Below, in pieces: positions 22,701-35,375 of a stretch of 64,000 nucleotides of DNA. The notes beneath the pieces are model-generated. The model searched no databases. It was not told the DNA's origin and saw only the letters and a list, made by a program, of their open reading frames with translations. Position numbers and translations under genes: made by a program. The stretch lies in contig KN817629.1 of NCBI GenBank assembly GCA_000827495.1, forward strand, positions 55,088 through 119,087. The letters run 5' to 3'. The stretch comes from Hypholoma sublateritium FD-334 SS-4. Lineage: Eukaryota; Basidiomycota; Agaricomycetes; Agaricales; Strophariaceae. Each line of letters begins with the position of its first letter. The stretch's first letter is position 1.

Positions 22701-24462
22701 GCGTCTCCACCCACCGTACGTCTGTGTCCATATCCTCACCCACTCCTTGCTTGCTTGCCTCCCATGCCTTGCCGACCACCTGAATGTACAATTGGAGCGT
22801 GCGCTTTGCGAGCATATTGTTTGTAGGCGCGGGTGCCACGGGAGACGTGGCCGAAAGGTAGAGCATGCGCGTGAGATGCCGCAAGACAAGTGACGAGTTG
22901 AAAGTGAGTGTTTGCGACCACTGCAGAAGATCGATCACCCAACTGGCGCCAAGGTCCTCACTGACGCCTTCCCTGGCTTGTTTTCCTGCACCGTGATTCA
23001 CGACCCAGCCGGTCTCCCATAGTGCAACAGCAATCTCTGCAAACTCTTCCACTGCTATGTTCCGCTCGCCAGCTCTAGGGAACGTTGTAGTGGCTGTAAG
23101 GACGCCGCGGTAAGCATTCACTACCTCGAGTGCTTCGGCGCGCCAAGGTTTATGTTGATTGGCTGGAAGTGACGTGGAAGGTAGGGGAGAGGGGGATGGT
23201 GGCATTGGGCGGGCTCCGCCAAACCTGAGCACAAATGCACGCAGGTGGATCACGTACACCGTTGAGCGATGTTTCGAGCGGAACGTCGGGGGCCAGAATA
23301 CGCTGCAATTATTGTAGTGTCCGAGCCATGTCCAAAGGCTATTATTGACAGGAGGCGATGCAGATTTGGGAGTCACAGTTGAAGTAGATGACGTTCGTGA
23401 TTCTAAGGCCGGGCCGGACGTGCTCACCGGCGACACGGCGGCGGGTTCATCCAAGAAGACATCGCACGTCTTTGCGCTCAGCACTACGGCGCGCCACAGA
23501 AGCCTCTCCACCCATCTCCATAGCTCGCGGATCTGAGAGAATAAGGAGAGATCAAGTTTGTGCGGACTTTTGGGGCCGCTGGCTTGCAGGTTCAGCCCAA
23601 GTTCTGTTTTTAAAGTGGCTAGGAGAGGTAGCGCTTTGCGATATGAATTCACCGCAATTTGTGGATCGGATGAGTGTAATAATTCGAGTGACATTCCTAT
23701 ACCCATGTTAGTTTGTACGATAAACGAACCGCGCAGACACACCTTCTAGGCATAATGACCTGATTGTCTCCGTCATCGCCCACACCCGTCCGTCACGAAT
23801 CTCTGGTGTAGTCGCGTCTATACCTGATGACGAAGAAAAACTACCCGCGAATGAGGTTGTGGACGGCGCATAGCTACTTGCTGCAAGTAAACCGTTACTG
23901 CGCACGGAATCGGGGGCAGTGGGGATGTGGCTGTGATATTGAAGAAGCTCGGGGACCTTTTGCAGGTACGAAAGACAATCCGCGGGCCTTCGTAGGGCAA
24001 ATGAATAGTGCGCTAGTGCAAGATGTATCGTCTGTTCACATAAGGATTACTGTGATTGCTGCAGAACTTGTGGACACGCACATCGAACTTGGACGCCTCA
24101 AGCCGCTTGAGCACGTTGTATCCAACCATCGCTTCTTCTATCCTTTCCTCCGCCAACACGCCAACTTCTTCCACCCCCAGCTCCAGACTGTCACCGGGGC
24201 GTGAGCCCAGTTCTGGCAGCAAGATTTGCTCGTCATCGTCCGCATACCGCGCACCGAGAAGCAGACACAGCGCCTGTGTCTGTGCTGCGACCTCCGAAAT
24301 ATCACTGTATCCGCGACAGTGTTTGTTGAACTTGCGCAAGAGCTCTGGCCAAGGAATAGGCGTGCCATTGGGGGTTCTTGCGGGGTGGGGTGAGCGCCAT
24401 TGCCCAGATGTCAGTGCTGAGCGGAGCTGAGCCCAGTAATGTCGCTCCTTCGGGTTTGACAT
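19781..24462 (-). CDS. YPP1: YPP1/TTC7-like TPR protein of the PI4-kinase complex
   Basis: Six exons, 24462-24082, 24031-23743, 23696-22344, 22292-20799, 20749-20355 and 20281-19781, give 1470 residues with all phases closing. YPP1/TTC7 is an adaptor that, with Efr3, recruits the phosphatidylinositol 4-kinase Stt4 to the plasma membrane. The start MSNPKERHYWAQLRSALTSG and the segment WPELLRKFNKH match the conserved N-terminus of fungal orthologues. TPR-like helices appear as IHLALAHYSFALRRPADCLSYL, RYWHLLGLLLTAKENW and, at the C-terminus, EAWYFLSKAYALQGRKEKER (quoted in part). A long disordered insert (acidic, Ser-rich, then KKKEKAP and basic patches) sits in exon 4. It is longer than yeast Ypp1 because of this insert. 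It is on the same strand as the F-box gene, about 790 bp apart. Confidence 0.85.
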
Positions 24463-25249
24463 CAGCTACCAAACAGACTTCAATCGGAAGGGATATGAGG
24501 ATGGTATGACCCTGAAAGCTTGGAACCGGCGTTTGATTCTTGGATTTTGGAGCCACATCGGCGAACTTGCCTTGACATGTGACATGATTCCTGCTAAGTG
24601 CTTAACATACAAAAAAAATATGTAAGTAATTAGTAAATCTACGATGAATTTCGGCAAGGCCAGTACTTAACTCTATCATAATAAAGTACTTATAACAAGG
24701 CTCTACTCGGGCCAGGAAAATAGGATTTGCTCTTTTTTCAAGTCACTAACGACAAAATAAAGTAAACAAAGGCAAGGATTTGCGACATCATTTTTGATGG
24801 AATTTGTGTGAGAGAGTTGTGAGAGAGAGCAGTCTGTAAATATTGGGTTCTCGACAAATTCTCGACGGCGCAATATATTTCGCTGCGAGTTTATTCACGG
24901 AAGTGATCTACCCAGGACTTGATAAGCGCTAAGCTCGTCGCCATCGGAAATTTTCTGATGTCGCAGGAAATCATCCTTTCTAATTCACATATCAATAATA
25001 GGCGCCCGTGACTGTGTGGCACGCCGTCTGATCACCGCGGCGGCTGGAAATACTGATAGCCACAGAACCCGTAGGCTTGGCGTAGGCTCATGGGAGCTTC
25101 CAAATTGCTGCATTAACTGTTTACTTAGTAAAGACCTGTATCCAAATTTAAACGGAACAACCAGAATAACGGTAAAGCGGACGGGTAAAAGAATACTCTC
25201 CCTGGGAGTATCACTAAAGATGATAAGAACCCAGACGTCATAACAAGAT
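24463..25249. other. AT-rich intergenic, no gene seen
   Basis: This is the upstream region of YPP1 and the 3' flank of the F-box gene. Several A/T runs occur. No coding or RNA feature was supported. Confidence 0.5.
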
Positions 25250-26913
25250 TCAAAGATTTACCATAAGGCATTGGCATTCCACACGATTATCTAGCACCAC
25301 ATCGTTGGGAAGAGCGAGGGCCAGATGTTTCATGAGCGCGACGTTTGGGTGCGTCGCACCGCACGAGCTCGGTGGTGACGCCAGTCGGATGTACTGCAAC
25401 TGCGATCCCGCATATGTCCGCGCATTGAGCTTCTCTGCGAACGCATCCTAACGGACCATCTGAGAACCACGCAATATAAATGGACGGCAGGTCAACACTC
25501 ACTTCGCTGCGCCCAAAATATCTAGTGACGTTCCCCATCACGGGGATGTAGGAGATGTGCTGGATCGACAACGCCTTCAGGCATGGGACCGCTTTGTGCA
25601 GGAGATCAAAGAGCTCTGGGAATATGACATAGCAGGGGAACGCGAGCTTCTCCAATAGACTTCCTTCCTCGCGTCGAGACAGGATGTCCAAGAGTGCAAT
25701 AACACTTTCGTTGGACAATTTTGTGTCCGCGAGGGAGAGGCTGGTGAGATTGGGCGTGATCCGGGCGAAGTCCGGAAGGGGGTACTGGCGACCGGTCCCG
25801 AATTCGTTCCAGTATTCGCCCAGGCCCAGGTCAAGTGTGCGAAGCTGCGGAAGGGAAAGGGAAGAGAATCCGGAGTCGCTCTTGCGTTCCGTTACGGCAG
25901 AGCTGAGCCAGGCCGTGTACGATACGTCGGACTTGTGCAGTGTGACGCTGCGCGCATGAGGCTTGATCACAAGATTGTTGAGTGTATTGGCGTGCATGGA
26001 GATAAAATCCGTAAGGCTCTCTGGGGTGGAGAAAACGGCGGCATTAAAGACGGACAAAAATTCAAACGCCCTCAGCCTCTGCAGATGGGGAAAGGAAGCA
26101 AAAAGGTTGCTAATGTCGCGATCCAGTAGGGAAGAAAATGTAAATGAGGTGAGGGAGTGCTTGAACGCGCTCAGAAACGAGACAAGCGATGCACTTGCAG
26201 CATCCCACATTGCGGAATCTACACCGAGTCGAGTACTGGAAATTGTTATGTTGAATACTTCCAGTTCCGAGATAACCTTTTTACGTCTGAAGATGGAATT
26301 CAGTAAGAAAGGCAATTTGGCGACGGTAGTGTCGATGGATAATTTGCGAATATTGGGACCCAATGAACGTGCAGTCCACAGTGAGTCCCAGAAAGCCATG
26401 AATTGAAGCGTGAGGGCCTGGTCGTGGAGAATGATGGTGACCTCGTTGACGGAGACGCAAGATCTAACGACTTTTTGCGCTCTCGGAAAGATTCCCTGCG
26501 GCTTTGTAATTGTGAATCTTTCGAGCGGAAATTTCTCTCCAATTCTGCTGAGGTACGATGAGACCTTGACTGACAATAGTTCCCCAACTGAAATTTCGCA
26601 ATTCTCTTCCAAGGTCGGAAGGAATGTTGGGCGAACCAAAAGGCGGCGCGTTCGAGTGCAAATATTCGGGTGGCTGATACCAAAGATTTAAATGGGATCG
26701 TATTTATATTAGAATAATAGCTTCGTACCTTAGTTGTTCGAATACTCTTGACATATGCTTGTCGTCCGAGGTAAACCGTACCTCTTCGTAGAGGTCGTTG
26801 AGGGCTAGCTCAAACAGAAACCGGTTAACGCCGATCATCTTGCGAAGATCACCTCTTGGAAGGTAATCGATTATTTCTGACCAAAGCTCTGGAGGAAAAT
26901 CAGAGGCCGGCAT
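25250..26913 (-). CDS. F-box protein with degenerate leucine-rich region
   Basis: Three exons, 26913-26729, 26673-25503 and 25447-25250, encode 517 residues. The N-terminal F-box is clear: FPPELWSEIIDYLPRGDLRKMIGVNRFLFE (residues ~6-35), followed by LYEEVRFTSDDKHMSRVFEQL. F-box proteins join substrates to SCF ubiquitin ligases. The rest shows irregular leucine-rich segments such as LPQLRTLDLGLGEYW and ITPNLTSLSLADTKLS, typical of large agaricomycete F-box families. The substrate is unknown. The last exon restores a leucine-rich end (LMKHLALALPNDVVL) that an unspliced reading would lose. It is divergent from DPH3 across about 400 bp. Confidence 0.85.
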
Positions 26914-27317
26914 AAGGTTTCGCTTTGGTTTCGTTCAGTAGGAGCTCGGGAAGTTGGGGGCAAGTGCCAGTGAAAGGTATATTCAAATTTGTTATATTAT
27001 ATACGAGATAAGTATCATTTGAACGACATCTACGGCCGATGTATGACGTTTTATTCTTGGCTAGGCACGAGCTAGGCATATAGCAATCAGGGTGGAAGTG
27101 CCGCGCGACCTTTTTTTGTGAAAAGAAGAGGATCGAGTGGCATTGATGGCACATGACCGCCTCTGATCGGATATTCCCACGACCAATTATGTCGGAGCCG
27201 CGGACCAAGCCAAATTTCTCTCCTTCGTTCCACTTTCACTTCATTTTCTGTCTGTAATATTACGTCTGGTGACTGCGATATCATACCCATCTACAACTGA
27301 AACGCTCTATTCCTGCT
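26914..27317. promoter_or_regulatory. Divergent region between F-box gene and DPH3
   Basis: A 404-bp spacer between two start codons. Minus-strand open frames are present, but they overlap the promoter space and show no motif. No individual site was identified. Confidence 0.35.
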
Positions 27318-27719
27318 ATGGGTGCCTACTACGACGAGATTGAGATTGAGGATATGGCTTGGGACGAAGAAAAGCGGGTCTATCACTATCCTTGTCCATG
27401 CGGGGATCGTTTCGAGATCTCGCGGCGACAACTTGCGGATTGTGAGGATATCGCGACATGTCCGAGCTGTAGTCTTGTTATCCGGGTGATCTACGATCCG
27501 GTACGTGGGCGCTTCGCTCAATGTTAGGTCCAGATGCTGACGAATATCGTCAAACAGCTCGAATTCGAAGACGAGCCCCCAGACGAGGATAGCTCTGGCG
27601 AGGGTAACGAAGAGGACGAGCAAGAGGAGTCCGATAGTAACAGTGATCACTTTGAGGACGCCCTTGAGAAGCTCACTATCACCGATGACGCGCCCAGGAC
27701 CATTGCAGTTTCGGCTTGA
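27318..27719 (+). CDS. DPH3: Diphthamide biosynthesis protein 3 (CSL zinc finger)
   Basis: Two exons, 27318-27500 and 27558-27719, give 114 residues. DPH3 (Kti11) carries iron through a CSL zinc-finger fold. It supports Dph1-Dph2 in diphthamide formation on elongation factor 2 and also works with Elongator. The motif is complete: [31 protein letters not shown], then [16 protein letters not shown] (quoted in part). The four cysteines CPCG and CPSC are all present. A 57-bp intron with a CTGAC branch-like site removes an in-frame TAG and joins YDP to LEFEDE. The acidic tail ends [13 protein letters not shown] then AVSA, which fits basidiomycete orthologues. Shorter 27- or 33-bp introns would also keep frame but are less likely. 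Confidence 0.93.
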
Positions 27720-28189
27720 GCTGTCCGGGTTTTGATTATCTTGTATAATAGGCCTGTGAGTCATCTGCCGAGCTGGTTCAAGAATTGTATACTTACCATT
27801 GTTTTCAGATTGTAATCTTTATGCTATAGATCTGGTCAAATTCCGTCATGCGTCGGCCCCTCATTCACTTCACCGTCCGCCCAAGCTTGCTTCGAACATG
27901 CACGCGACTGCCTGCCACAACGGAGAGCCGCTGACTAGGAACGCACATGATTAATTAATGCATAAGGTTCTTGTGCCTGACCTTTTATCCAATCACTTAT
28001 ATCTGACCCTATTATTTCATTTTCAGCATTCCACCCACCCCGTCTCCCAGCTACACACAATCACCCGTGGAAGTTGCTCTGGGAGCCTCAGTATTGTTTA
28101 TTCAACGCCATCCAACGCCAACGCCAACCCCGAGGAAACCAAGGAGCTCACGGCCATCTATGGGGGTGACGGCACTGCGTTGCATCTCC

Positions 28190-28500
28190 TCAGAAGTCCG
28201 TCAGTAATCTATTTTGCCCTCTCGCTGGAATCGACCTTGCCATTCCCACTGAGACAGGCGCCCCAGATAGTTCCTGCTGTAGCTCTTCGTATACTCCGCT
28301 AGGCCCCGCCCATGTCGGCCAGTCGCACTTCAGCAATGCCATTTGCACATATGATTGAATGCAGAAGATATAGACATAGCTAACAATAGCCCACACATAA
28401 GGCAAGTGCATGTCCACCACGGGGTCATGATAGGTATATTCGGCGCCTTCTGGCTCGCAGCGAGTGTGAAAGATTGCATACTGGATCAACTCAAGTTCTG
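28190..28500 (-). pseudogene. Possible orphan exon, unknown family
   Basis: A minus-strand frame opens after an AG acceptor-like site (TCACAG) and reads TRCEPEGAEYTYHDPVVDMH, LPYVWAIVSYVYIFCIQSYV and TWAGPSGVYEELQQELSG. Composition and hydrophobic pattern look protein-like, with one possible membrane segment. No start codon, upstream exon or family was found. It may be the last exon of a degraded gene. Confidence 0.25.
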
Positions 28501-30330
28501 TGAGATTTCCATATAATTTTATTGTGACTGAATGGCGGAAGAAGGGGGGACTTAGGTCGATCGTGATCGCAGGGGTATGCGCGTGCTGTGCACTGGGACA
28601 ACGCCGATTGTCGGATGGCTCACAGCGCGAACATGAGGATACCAGGAGCCGCCGTTACGCCATTCCTACGATAATAATACAACTAATTGCTGTGTTGAAC
28701 TATCAATGTCGAAGCGCAGTGAGGGCATAATAAGTACTTGGCAAAGGCTTATTTAAATGACCTAAGGCTGACGGGTTTTAAGCGACTACAGCGAAACTGG
28801 AGGATACCGATGGATTCGGTCCCCGGGAAAGGCGTGCCTCTCGCGCTATTTATATGAGTAACATACGGGCTGTGGGCTGGTGGCGGTTTATTTTAAAATG
28901 TCGCGCATGCGGACAGTGTCAGGCTTTTGAGTGCGCCTTCGGCTTTGCAGGAATCCAGTATAGAGCATCTAATTAAGGATACAGTTGAAAAGAGCTATCT
29001 ACCCGGCGGCCAGAGCCCGGGCTCAAGTAGAAATTTACTAACGCTTGAGGGAATTATTACGTCTTCACTTGTGTATTTCATTTTGTCGTGTGGTGACTGT
29101 CTCTTGCATCTAATCCTGTAAAATATAACTCCACTTATCACTGGTGGATGCACGTTCTTCCTTGGCCGCTCAACAAAATACATTTTCATCTCGTTATTAC
29201 AGAGAGTAAATCAAGTACTCGAACCAGAGCATTAAGATCCGAATTCACCCATAGTGAATCTGCTACTATGTCCTAGAGCCCGCTGGATGCCCTTACACAT
29301 GCCATTCGCCACCACACAAAGACATTGGAAGTACATCTTAGTCTACCTTAGGTGATGCCCTCAGGCTCCCTTAAACGATGCAACTTTAGTGCTCAGTATT
29401 CACTGGCAATACCCCCGTTCTGGATCCTGTGGAAATCAGGCTGATACTTGACTATTGCCAATGCCAGATTCCGTAGCTTTATTTGCAGGTTAGTAGATTA
29501 ATTTTACGGGTTATTCAAGGGTGCCTGTAAGCCTGGCCAAGGCCAGTCTAATTCCCAACACGCGCTTGTAAACGCCCATACCCTCATCACTATCCTCATC
29601 AGCACGCCACTTAAGCGCCCGTTCGACACGCACACACACAACCACGCACATTCACGCCTCACACGCGCTTCGCGGTTCAGCCTATCTCGTCTTTAGAATC
29701 GTTATTCTGTGTAGCGGCGTGTCCTTACGCCGCGCCTGGACCTGAACATTCGTTCTCTTTTTTCTTCATTATTTGGCTGCTCATATAAATGACTCTAATT
29801 CGTAGTTAGATCAACGTTAGATTATGTACGGTATCTACTGCTACAACTTCGATGATACCATATTACATATTATTGTCCTTTCGTTTTTTGTTCTCTCTCT
29901 CGACAGCCTTCTAGTATCCATAATTTCAGGGATATCATGTCTTGCGCATGTTCGACTTCTTGCTCAATTCCTCGAATAATATACATATTATAGAAATCCG
30001 CTGGACATACCCACAGAAAAAAAAACCGCCAGCAAGGGCGTTTCCTGGTGTTCTCAACTTGTTGGGGTGTGAGACACTAGCTAGGTTCGTCGTCTCAGTG
30101 GAGTTTATGTAAATGCAGCGATCACTTTTTTTACTTATCCAATGCATCCTGTATATTAAAGATCTGACAAATGAAGGTTTTTTTTTTTGATATGAACAGG
30201 TTTTCATATCCGCGGTAAGCCATCATGAATGCCGCATATATGATGACCTGAACGATAATAACGGAGATCGTGACGCAGTGGCACACCAGGCAGCTCGACG
30301 GAATACTCTCCTTCTTCCTGCCACCATCAT

Positions 30331-30480
30331 GTCGAACTCCACTGCTCCCAGGTGCCTGTGTCCACCTCTAATCTTCAATCGTCAAACTATGGCTTTGGAG
30401 CAGCATATGGGCCCCTTCATGATGATTGGCTGGATAGGGGCTATATCTGGCATGTTCATAGCGGAATCGTCCAAGAGAGG
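30331..30480 (+). pseudogene. Possible decayed N-terminus of a DUF6534-like membrane protein
   Basis: One frame reads SNYGFGAAYGP and a neighbouring frame continues FMMIGWIGAISGMF. Together they resemble the start of the DUF6534-type seven-helix proteins common in agaricomycetes (AYGPF-IGWIGAI). A one-base shift at the GGGCCCC run separates them and nothing recognisable follows. This is a weak, memory-based match. Confidence 0.2.
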
Positions 30481-31043
30481 GAAACCCATCGTTGCTCTTG
30501 GTTGCTCTGGGATCCAGGATGCATCTTGGCGGCGGGATTGTACATTTTTAAGCCCCCAAAACAGCGCATCAACGATTCTTCTGGTCTTTCCGCCATGGAA
30601 GTTGAAGCGCGGGATGCAAGATGGCGCCACCGGGCGACAACTTGGTGAGAAAATTGAAAATCTGATTGGATGTGGTGCTAAATTGGCCAGCAGGAAGCAT
30701 GGATAAGCCTGCATAAATTAACAGAGGTTGATTATGCATGGCGACCTGTGGGCTGCTGTAGACGCGGTTTTGATTTACCCTGGCGCAAGCATGGGAAAGA
30801 GCGCCCGAGTGTAACCGCATCAGGCGTGTGGTTTGTTTTCAGGCACGCGTGGGTGTAGAGAAAACGGGGAGCTGACCGTGGATCAAAACGTCGCCGTTTT
30901 CGTTCGTTCTCCCCAACACGAGGCAAAAAGTGTGAGCTGAACACGAGGCGCGTCAGACCTGCGGCTGCATCTACGCTCTGGCTATCTAATCCTGTTTCTT
31001 TCTCTTCTCGCTCCTTCCCCTCCCTCCTGGCGTGCGTCGTAGC

Positions 31044-34000
31044 ATGCCTCCTCCTCCCGGCTCCTCGTCACACCAGTCGCGCGGGAATCCCAGTGCCTCT
31101 CCGTCGCCCACCGACCCCAATGACAATCCACCCTCGTCTTCTCGACTTTCTAAAGACTCGGAGGGATATCCATCATGGTTGCCCAAGCGGCCGCCACCAC
31201 CGGCACCAGCGTCTACCTTCCAGTCGTCGATAATAGGGGGCCTTCAAGGTCCAACACCTAGTCCAGTCGAACCAACTCCATTTATAGGCGGCCGGAAGCC
31301 CACGCCGCGCTCGGTGCGGATAGTCAACATGCAGAGCACGTTTGGGGGCGCAGTCGACAAAGAGGTGCGCACAGGGCGTGAGGCGACCGACCATACGCAT
31401 GTCGGTGTAGACGCCCCTCCGAAAGTGTGGACGCGCGCATCAGCCATCCCCCCCACGGCGTTCAACCCCTCTGCGCAGGACGAGATGCTTCCACTTCCCC
31501 AGCCACGATTTCGAGCCAAAAACTTGCATCTGCAACTACTAGATCATCCGAGCAAGTGGATGAAGCTTTATTTCTATATCTGGCCGCTATTGGTTCTCTA
31601 TCATATTCCATTACAGACCTTCTTTGATTTTAACGCGGTGTTCATTTTACTCGAGTGTGTAACTTTTCCTTCATAACGAGAACATCACTGACGTCCTATC
31701 TGCCGTAATGCAGAGTCGCCAAATTTCCTAACCCACAATCGACGGGGAGGAACTGGGCACTGGGGGCGGCTGCGTACATTGCAGCCTGGCTAGTTTGGAT
31801 ATTTGTTGTCTGCCTTATGTATGAGATTGTATATTCGTTCACAAGACGCTGGCGCTTGCGTACGTATTCCTACCGTTCGATCTGGTGCGCGAAAGCTTAT
31901 TATTGTTGTATTACCCACACAGGCCGGCCCCTGATGCTGCCCATTTATCTGTCGTCTTCCGCTTTCAACTATGCCGCCATGACGTCCTACACGAATTTCA
32001 GTTTCCTCCAATACCTCCGCCTCTCTGCCTTCACCTCGGAGCATACGAGCGCGGAAGACGTGCAGTCGTCGTCCGGCCCGGTGTCAGATCTCGACGAATT
32101 TCGCGATGAAAACCAGGGCTCCTGGCGACAGGGAACCGCGGAGACTTGCTTCTTCTATTCCCAGAACCTGTCCACCGTCGCACTTCTCCTCCCACGCGCG
32201 GGCCTGAGCCTGGCGCTGCTGTTCTCCTTCTCGAGCGCGGCCCAAGTCCCCGCCTTTTCGACATCGACCAGCTTCACTCGACGAGACGGGACGTATTTCC
32301 GGTCAGATGGGTCGTTGACGGACTACTCGCGCGGAGTGCTGATTGCCAATGCGACGTGGACGGCATGGCGGATTTTGGTGCTCCTTGTTTCCTGGTGAGT
32401 TATGTTTTCCCAAGCTCACGGCCGGCGTCTGATCGCCCTATCTGATGTACAGGCTTGGACTCTGGGTCTTCTCCAACCAGCGTCTCGGTGGCCTCTGTGG
32501 GCCGCGGCACCGCTGGGACGAGGCGGAGCAGGAGAAGACGCGCTCGGTATACTCCGAGGCCGCATCCGAGTACGGCGCGTACCGCGGCAGTTTCTACCAG
32601 CCTGGCGGCGCCAATGAATACGGCGGCGACGAGCTCCCGTGGGAATGGCGCGAGGCGACGCGCGTGCGCGTCCAGGACGCATTCGAGTTCTGCATCACGA
32701 CGCGCCGGCGCAGTGCGGACGGGGCGGCGGGGCTGCGCTGGTCGGGCGTGCCCGTCCCTGGGTACGGCTACGGACTCCGCCACAGGCGCACGCGCAGCCG
32801 GCAGAAGCGCTGGAGCGCCGCGACGGCGAAGGCCAGGGACGCGCCGCTGGAGAAGGCGCCGGGCGCGGAGGCATACGAGGGGCTCGAGCGCGTGTTCGCC
32901 GCGGTTGGCCTTGCGGGGCTGCCGTCGCCGTCGCGCCGCAAGGGCATCAGCGAGGACCTTTTCGACGCGCCGGCGGACGCGCCGAAGCACCCGACGATCG
33001 CGCCGCTGCGGTTTGAGGAGCGCCAGCCCGTCGCGTCGACGAGCATGCTCACCGGGCTGGAGGCGCCGCGGATGGTGAAGCGCAACTCGAAGGACAAGAT
33101 CCCTGGGTCGGTCGGCGCGGGCGCGCCGCTGCTGAGTCTGCCGTATCCCTTCTCACGGCCAGGCGCCGGACACGTGTCGTCGAAAGATTCCGTACCGTTC
33201 CCTGGGGGAAGCGGCGAACAGCGCAGGTCCAAGGCGAGTTCGAAGAGCAAGAGCACGAAGTCTACGTCGTCGCCTGGTACGGGTACAGAGGAGAGCGCGT
33301 CGGGCTCTGGTCCCACCGGGGAGGAGGAAGAAGACGAAGAGGAGGAGGAGATTGACGACGACGAGGAAGAGCTCGATGATGAGGACGAGGATGAGGATGA
33401 GGATGAAGAGGACGAAGAAGACGGCTTCATCGATAGCGAGGAACCTTCGTCCGGACGCGCCTCCGGGTCAATGTCCTCCCTTGGCCAGCCCATATCGCCT
33501 TCACGCGGTCATCCATTCGGTGCCCGCCGCCCCTTCGGGGCCGGACACGGCCGCAATATGTCCGGCGTCTCCTCCGCCTTGTCGTCTGGCCAGGGCATGT
33601 CCGGCGGCTCCCACGTCCACAGCCAGAGCGTCAGCTCGTCGCACGGCACCAGGAGCGCCGCGGGCGTCTCCGTCCTCTCGCAGAGCACCGGAAATCCTGA
33701 ATCGACCGACTCGGAGCTCCTGCCGGGAGGCAGAGCTCGGGCGAGCCTGAGCCAGAGCAGCAGCCCCGCTGCGCCGGCCCGGCCGCTGGTCGGTGCCTCC
33801 ATTCCCATGCCCCCGCGACACCCGCACCTGCAGGGCCAGGGCCGCGGGCGCAGCGCCACGGCGCCCACAGGCAACATCCCATCCGCCGCGTACACACTGT
33901 CCACGCTGAGCACGCAGACGGCACCGATCGCCTTCCCGACGGTTTCGCCGCGCCACCGCGTCGAGAGCGGCCGGGGCATCGTCGTCGACCCGGCGGTTCT

Positions 34001-35375
34001 GTACGCGGACAGCGGCATGAGTTCCGACGGCGACATGCCCCCCGCGGACTACGGCGACGAGGACGGCGAGCCCAATGGCGATGAGGACGAGCAGCACGAC
34101 CGCGTCGGCCTCCTCGGCGTTCCCTCGAGCCCGAGCCCCCGCGCGTCGCTGCTCGGCGCCAGCCGCGTGTCGCTCACGACATCGTCCTCGGGCGACGGCG
34201 CGCGCTCGCGCACACACTCCGCAACGCGCTCGCGGCACTCGTCGACCAACGCGCGCTCGCGGTCGCGCACGCATTCCGCAGCATCCGCGCGCGACCGCGC
34301 GAACTCGCTAGGGGCATCGATGCGCTCGCTCGTGCACAGCGCAGCCGCGTCGCTGAGCCAGCTCGAGCTCGTCATGCGCGGTGCGACGGGGCCCGCGGCG
34401 GGGCTCGGCGGGCTAGGGATCGGCAGCCGCCCGCGCAGCCGCGTGAACTCGTCGATGGCGCGCCTCGAGGAGGACGTCGAGCTGCCGGCGGCGGCGGCGA
34501 CGACGGAGATGACGACGCGGAACCGCGACGTTAGCGGCGCCAGCACGAGTAGCGGGAGTGCGAGCCAGAATGGGAGCGTGGAGGTGGCCCCGAACCGCCT
34601 TTTGGAGCGTGCACGCCGGGAGGAGGTGGAGGCAGAGGGGTATTCGTCGGGCGGAACGCACTCGCGGAGCGGTAGCGAGAATCTGAGCGCCGAGAATTAC
34701 ACCTTTGGGCGCCCCATCGCATTTATGCAGCATCCTCCGGTGGCTCATCATGAGAGTCGGCTAGACGAAGAGGAGGAGATCGCGCTTGAAAACCGGAGTG
34801 CCAGCGACGACGACGAAGCGAGAGGATCGCCTGTGCGAACTATGCCCATGGCCATACCTATAGTGGCCCGGTCAGCAGAGCAAAGCCAGTCGCATGCACA
34901 GCAGATCCCCGAATCATACACGTCCGCATCCTTCTACTCGCTAAACCCGTCCGACCTCACAGCAACGCCTCCAACGCCCGTTCCCATCCACTTCCATACC
35001 GAAGGCCGTGACCAATCCCAATCACCGCCACAATCAACGGACCACTCACCTGAGCGCCAGGGCATCGCGATCCCCTGGAACAACAGCAGCTTGCCCACCT
35101 CCCCTGCCAATCGCTGGATCCACCCGCGCCCGGGCGGGCAGACCATCGACAGCGAGAGCCCGCCGGACATTAGCACCGCGGCCGGCAGCTTCGTCACCGC
35201 GCCTGCGACCATCGAAGGCGCAACGACCACGACAGAGAGCAGCGGCGGCCGCACGATATCTGGCAGCTGGGAGACGTCGCCCCACGCACGTCCGTCCGCC
35301 GTGCGCTCGGGCGGGATGGTCGAGCGGCCGGGCGACGACATGGGCCTTGACGCGGGTGCATGGCGGGTGGTATAG
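31044..35375 (+). CDS. Large multi-pass membrane protein with acidic, Ser-rich tail
   Basis: Four exons, 31044-31656, 31716-31859, 31923-32394 and 32453-35375, encode 1383 residues. The N-terminus (~170 residues) is proline/serine-rich. A membrane part follows: WPLLVLYHIPLQTFFDF, ALGAAAYIAAWLVWIFVVCL, VALLLPRAGLSLALLF and WRILVLLVSWLGLWVF, at least four helices. A conserved-looking cytosolic motif LGGLCGPRHRWDEAEQEK comes right after the last helix. The remaining ~850 residues are disordered, with an almost pure Asp/Glu run (33317-33425), long Ser/Arg-rich stretches and scattered prolines. No family was recognised. It may be a fungal membrane scaffold, but function is unknown. The first donor could be placed two bases later; both give open frames. 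Confidence 0.8.

Larger units (their letters stand above)
27720..31043. other. Long intergenic region with decayed fragments
   Basis: About 3.3 kb without an intact gene. Two possible remnants are listed separately (28190-28500 and 30331-30480). A CA-rich patch lies near 29620-29670. The rest is AT-rich and shows no recognisable feature. Confidence 0.45.

Noticed and set aside
29600..29680. CRISPR-like or microsatellite array in the CA-rich patch
   Set aside because: No regular repeat-spacer pattern; only a short impure CA run, and CRISPR arrays are not expected in a fungal nuclear genome.
30278..30706. 142-residue plus-strand open frame as a gene
   Set aside because: Only a short part resembles a known family and in a different frame; the rest has random composition and overlaps an equally long minus-strand frame.
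33501..34274. 257-codon minus-strand open frame
   Set aside because: It is the reverse shadow of the GC-rich Ser-rich exon of the membrane-protein gene; composition is almost only Arg, Ala and Gly.
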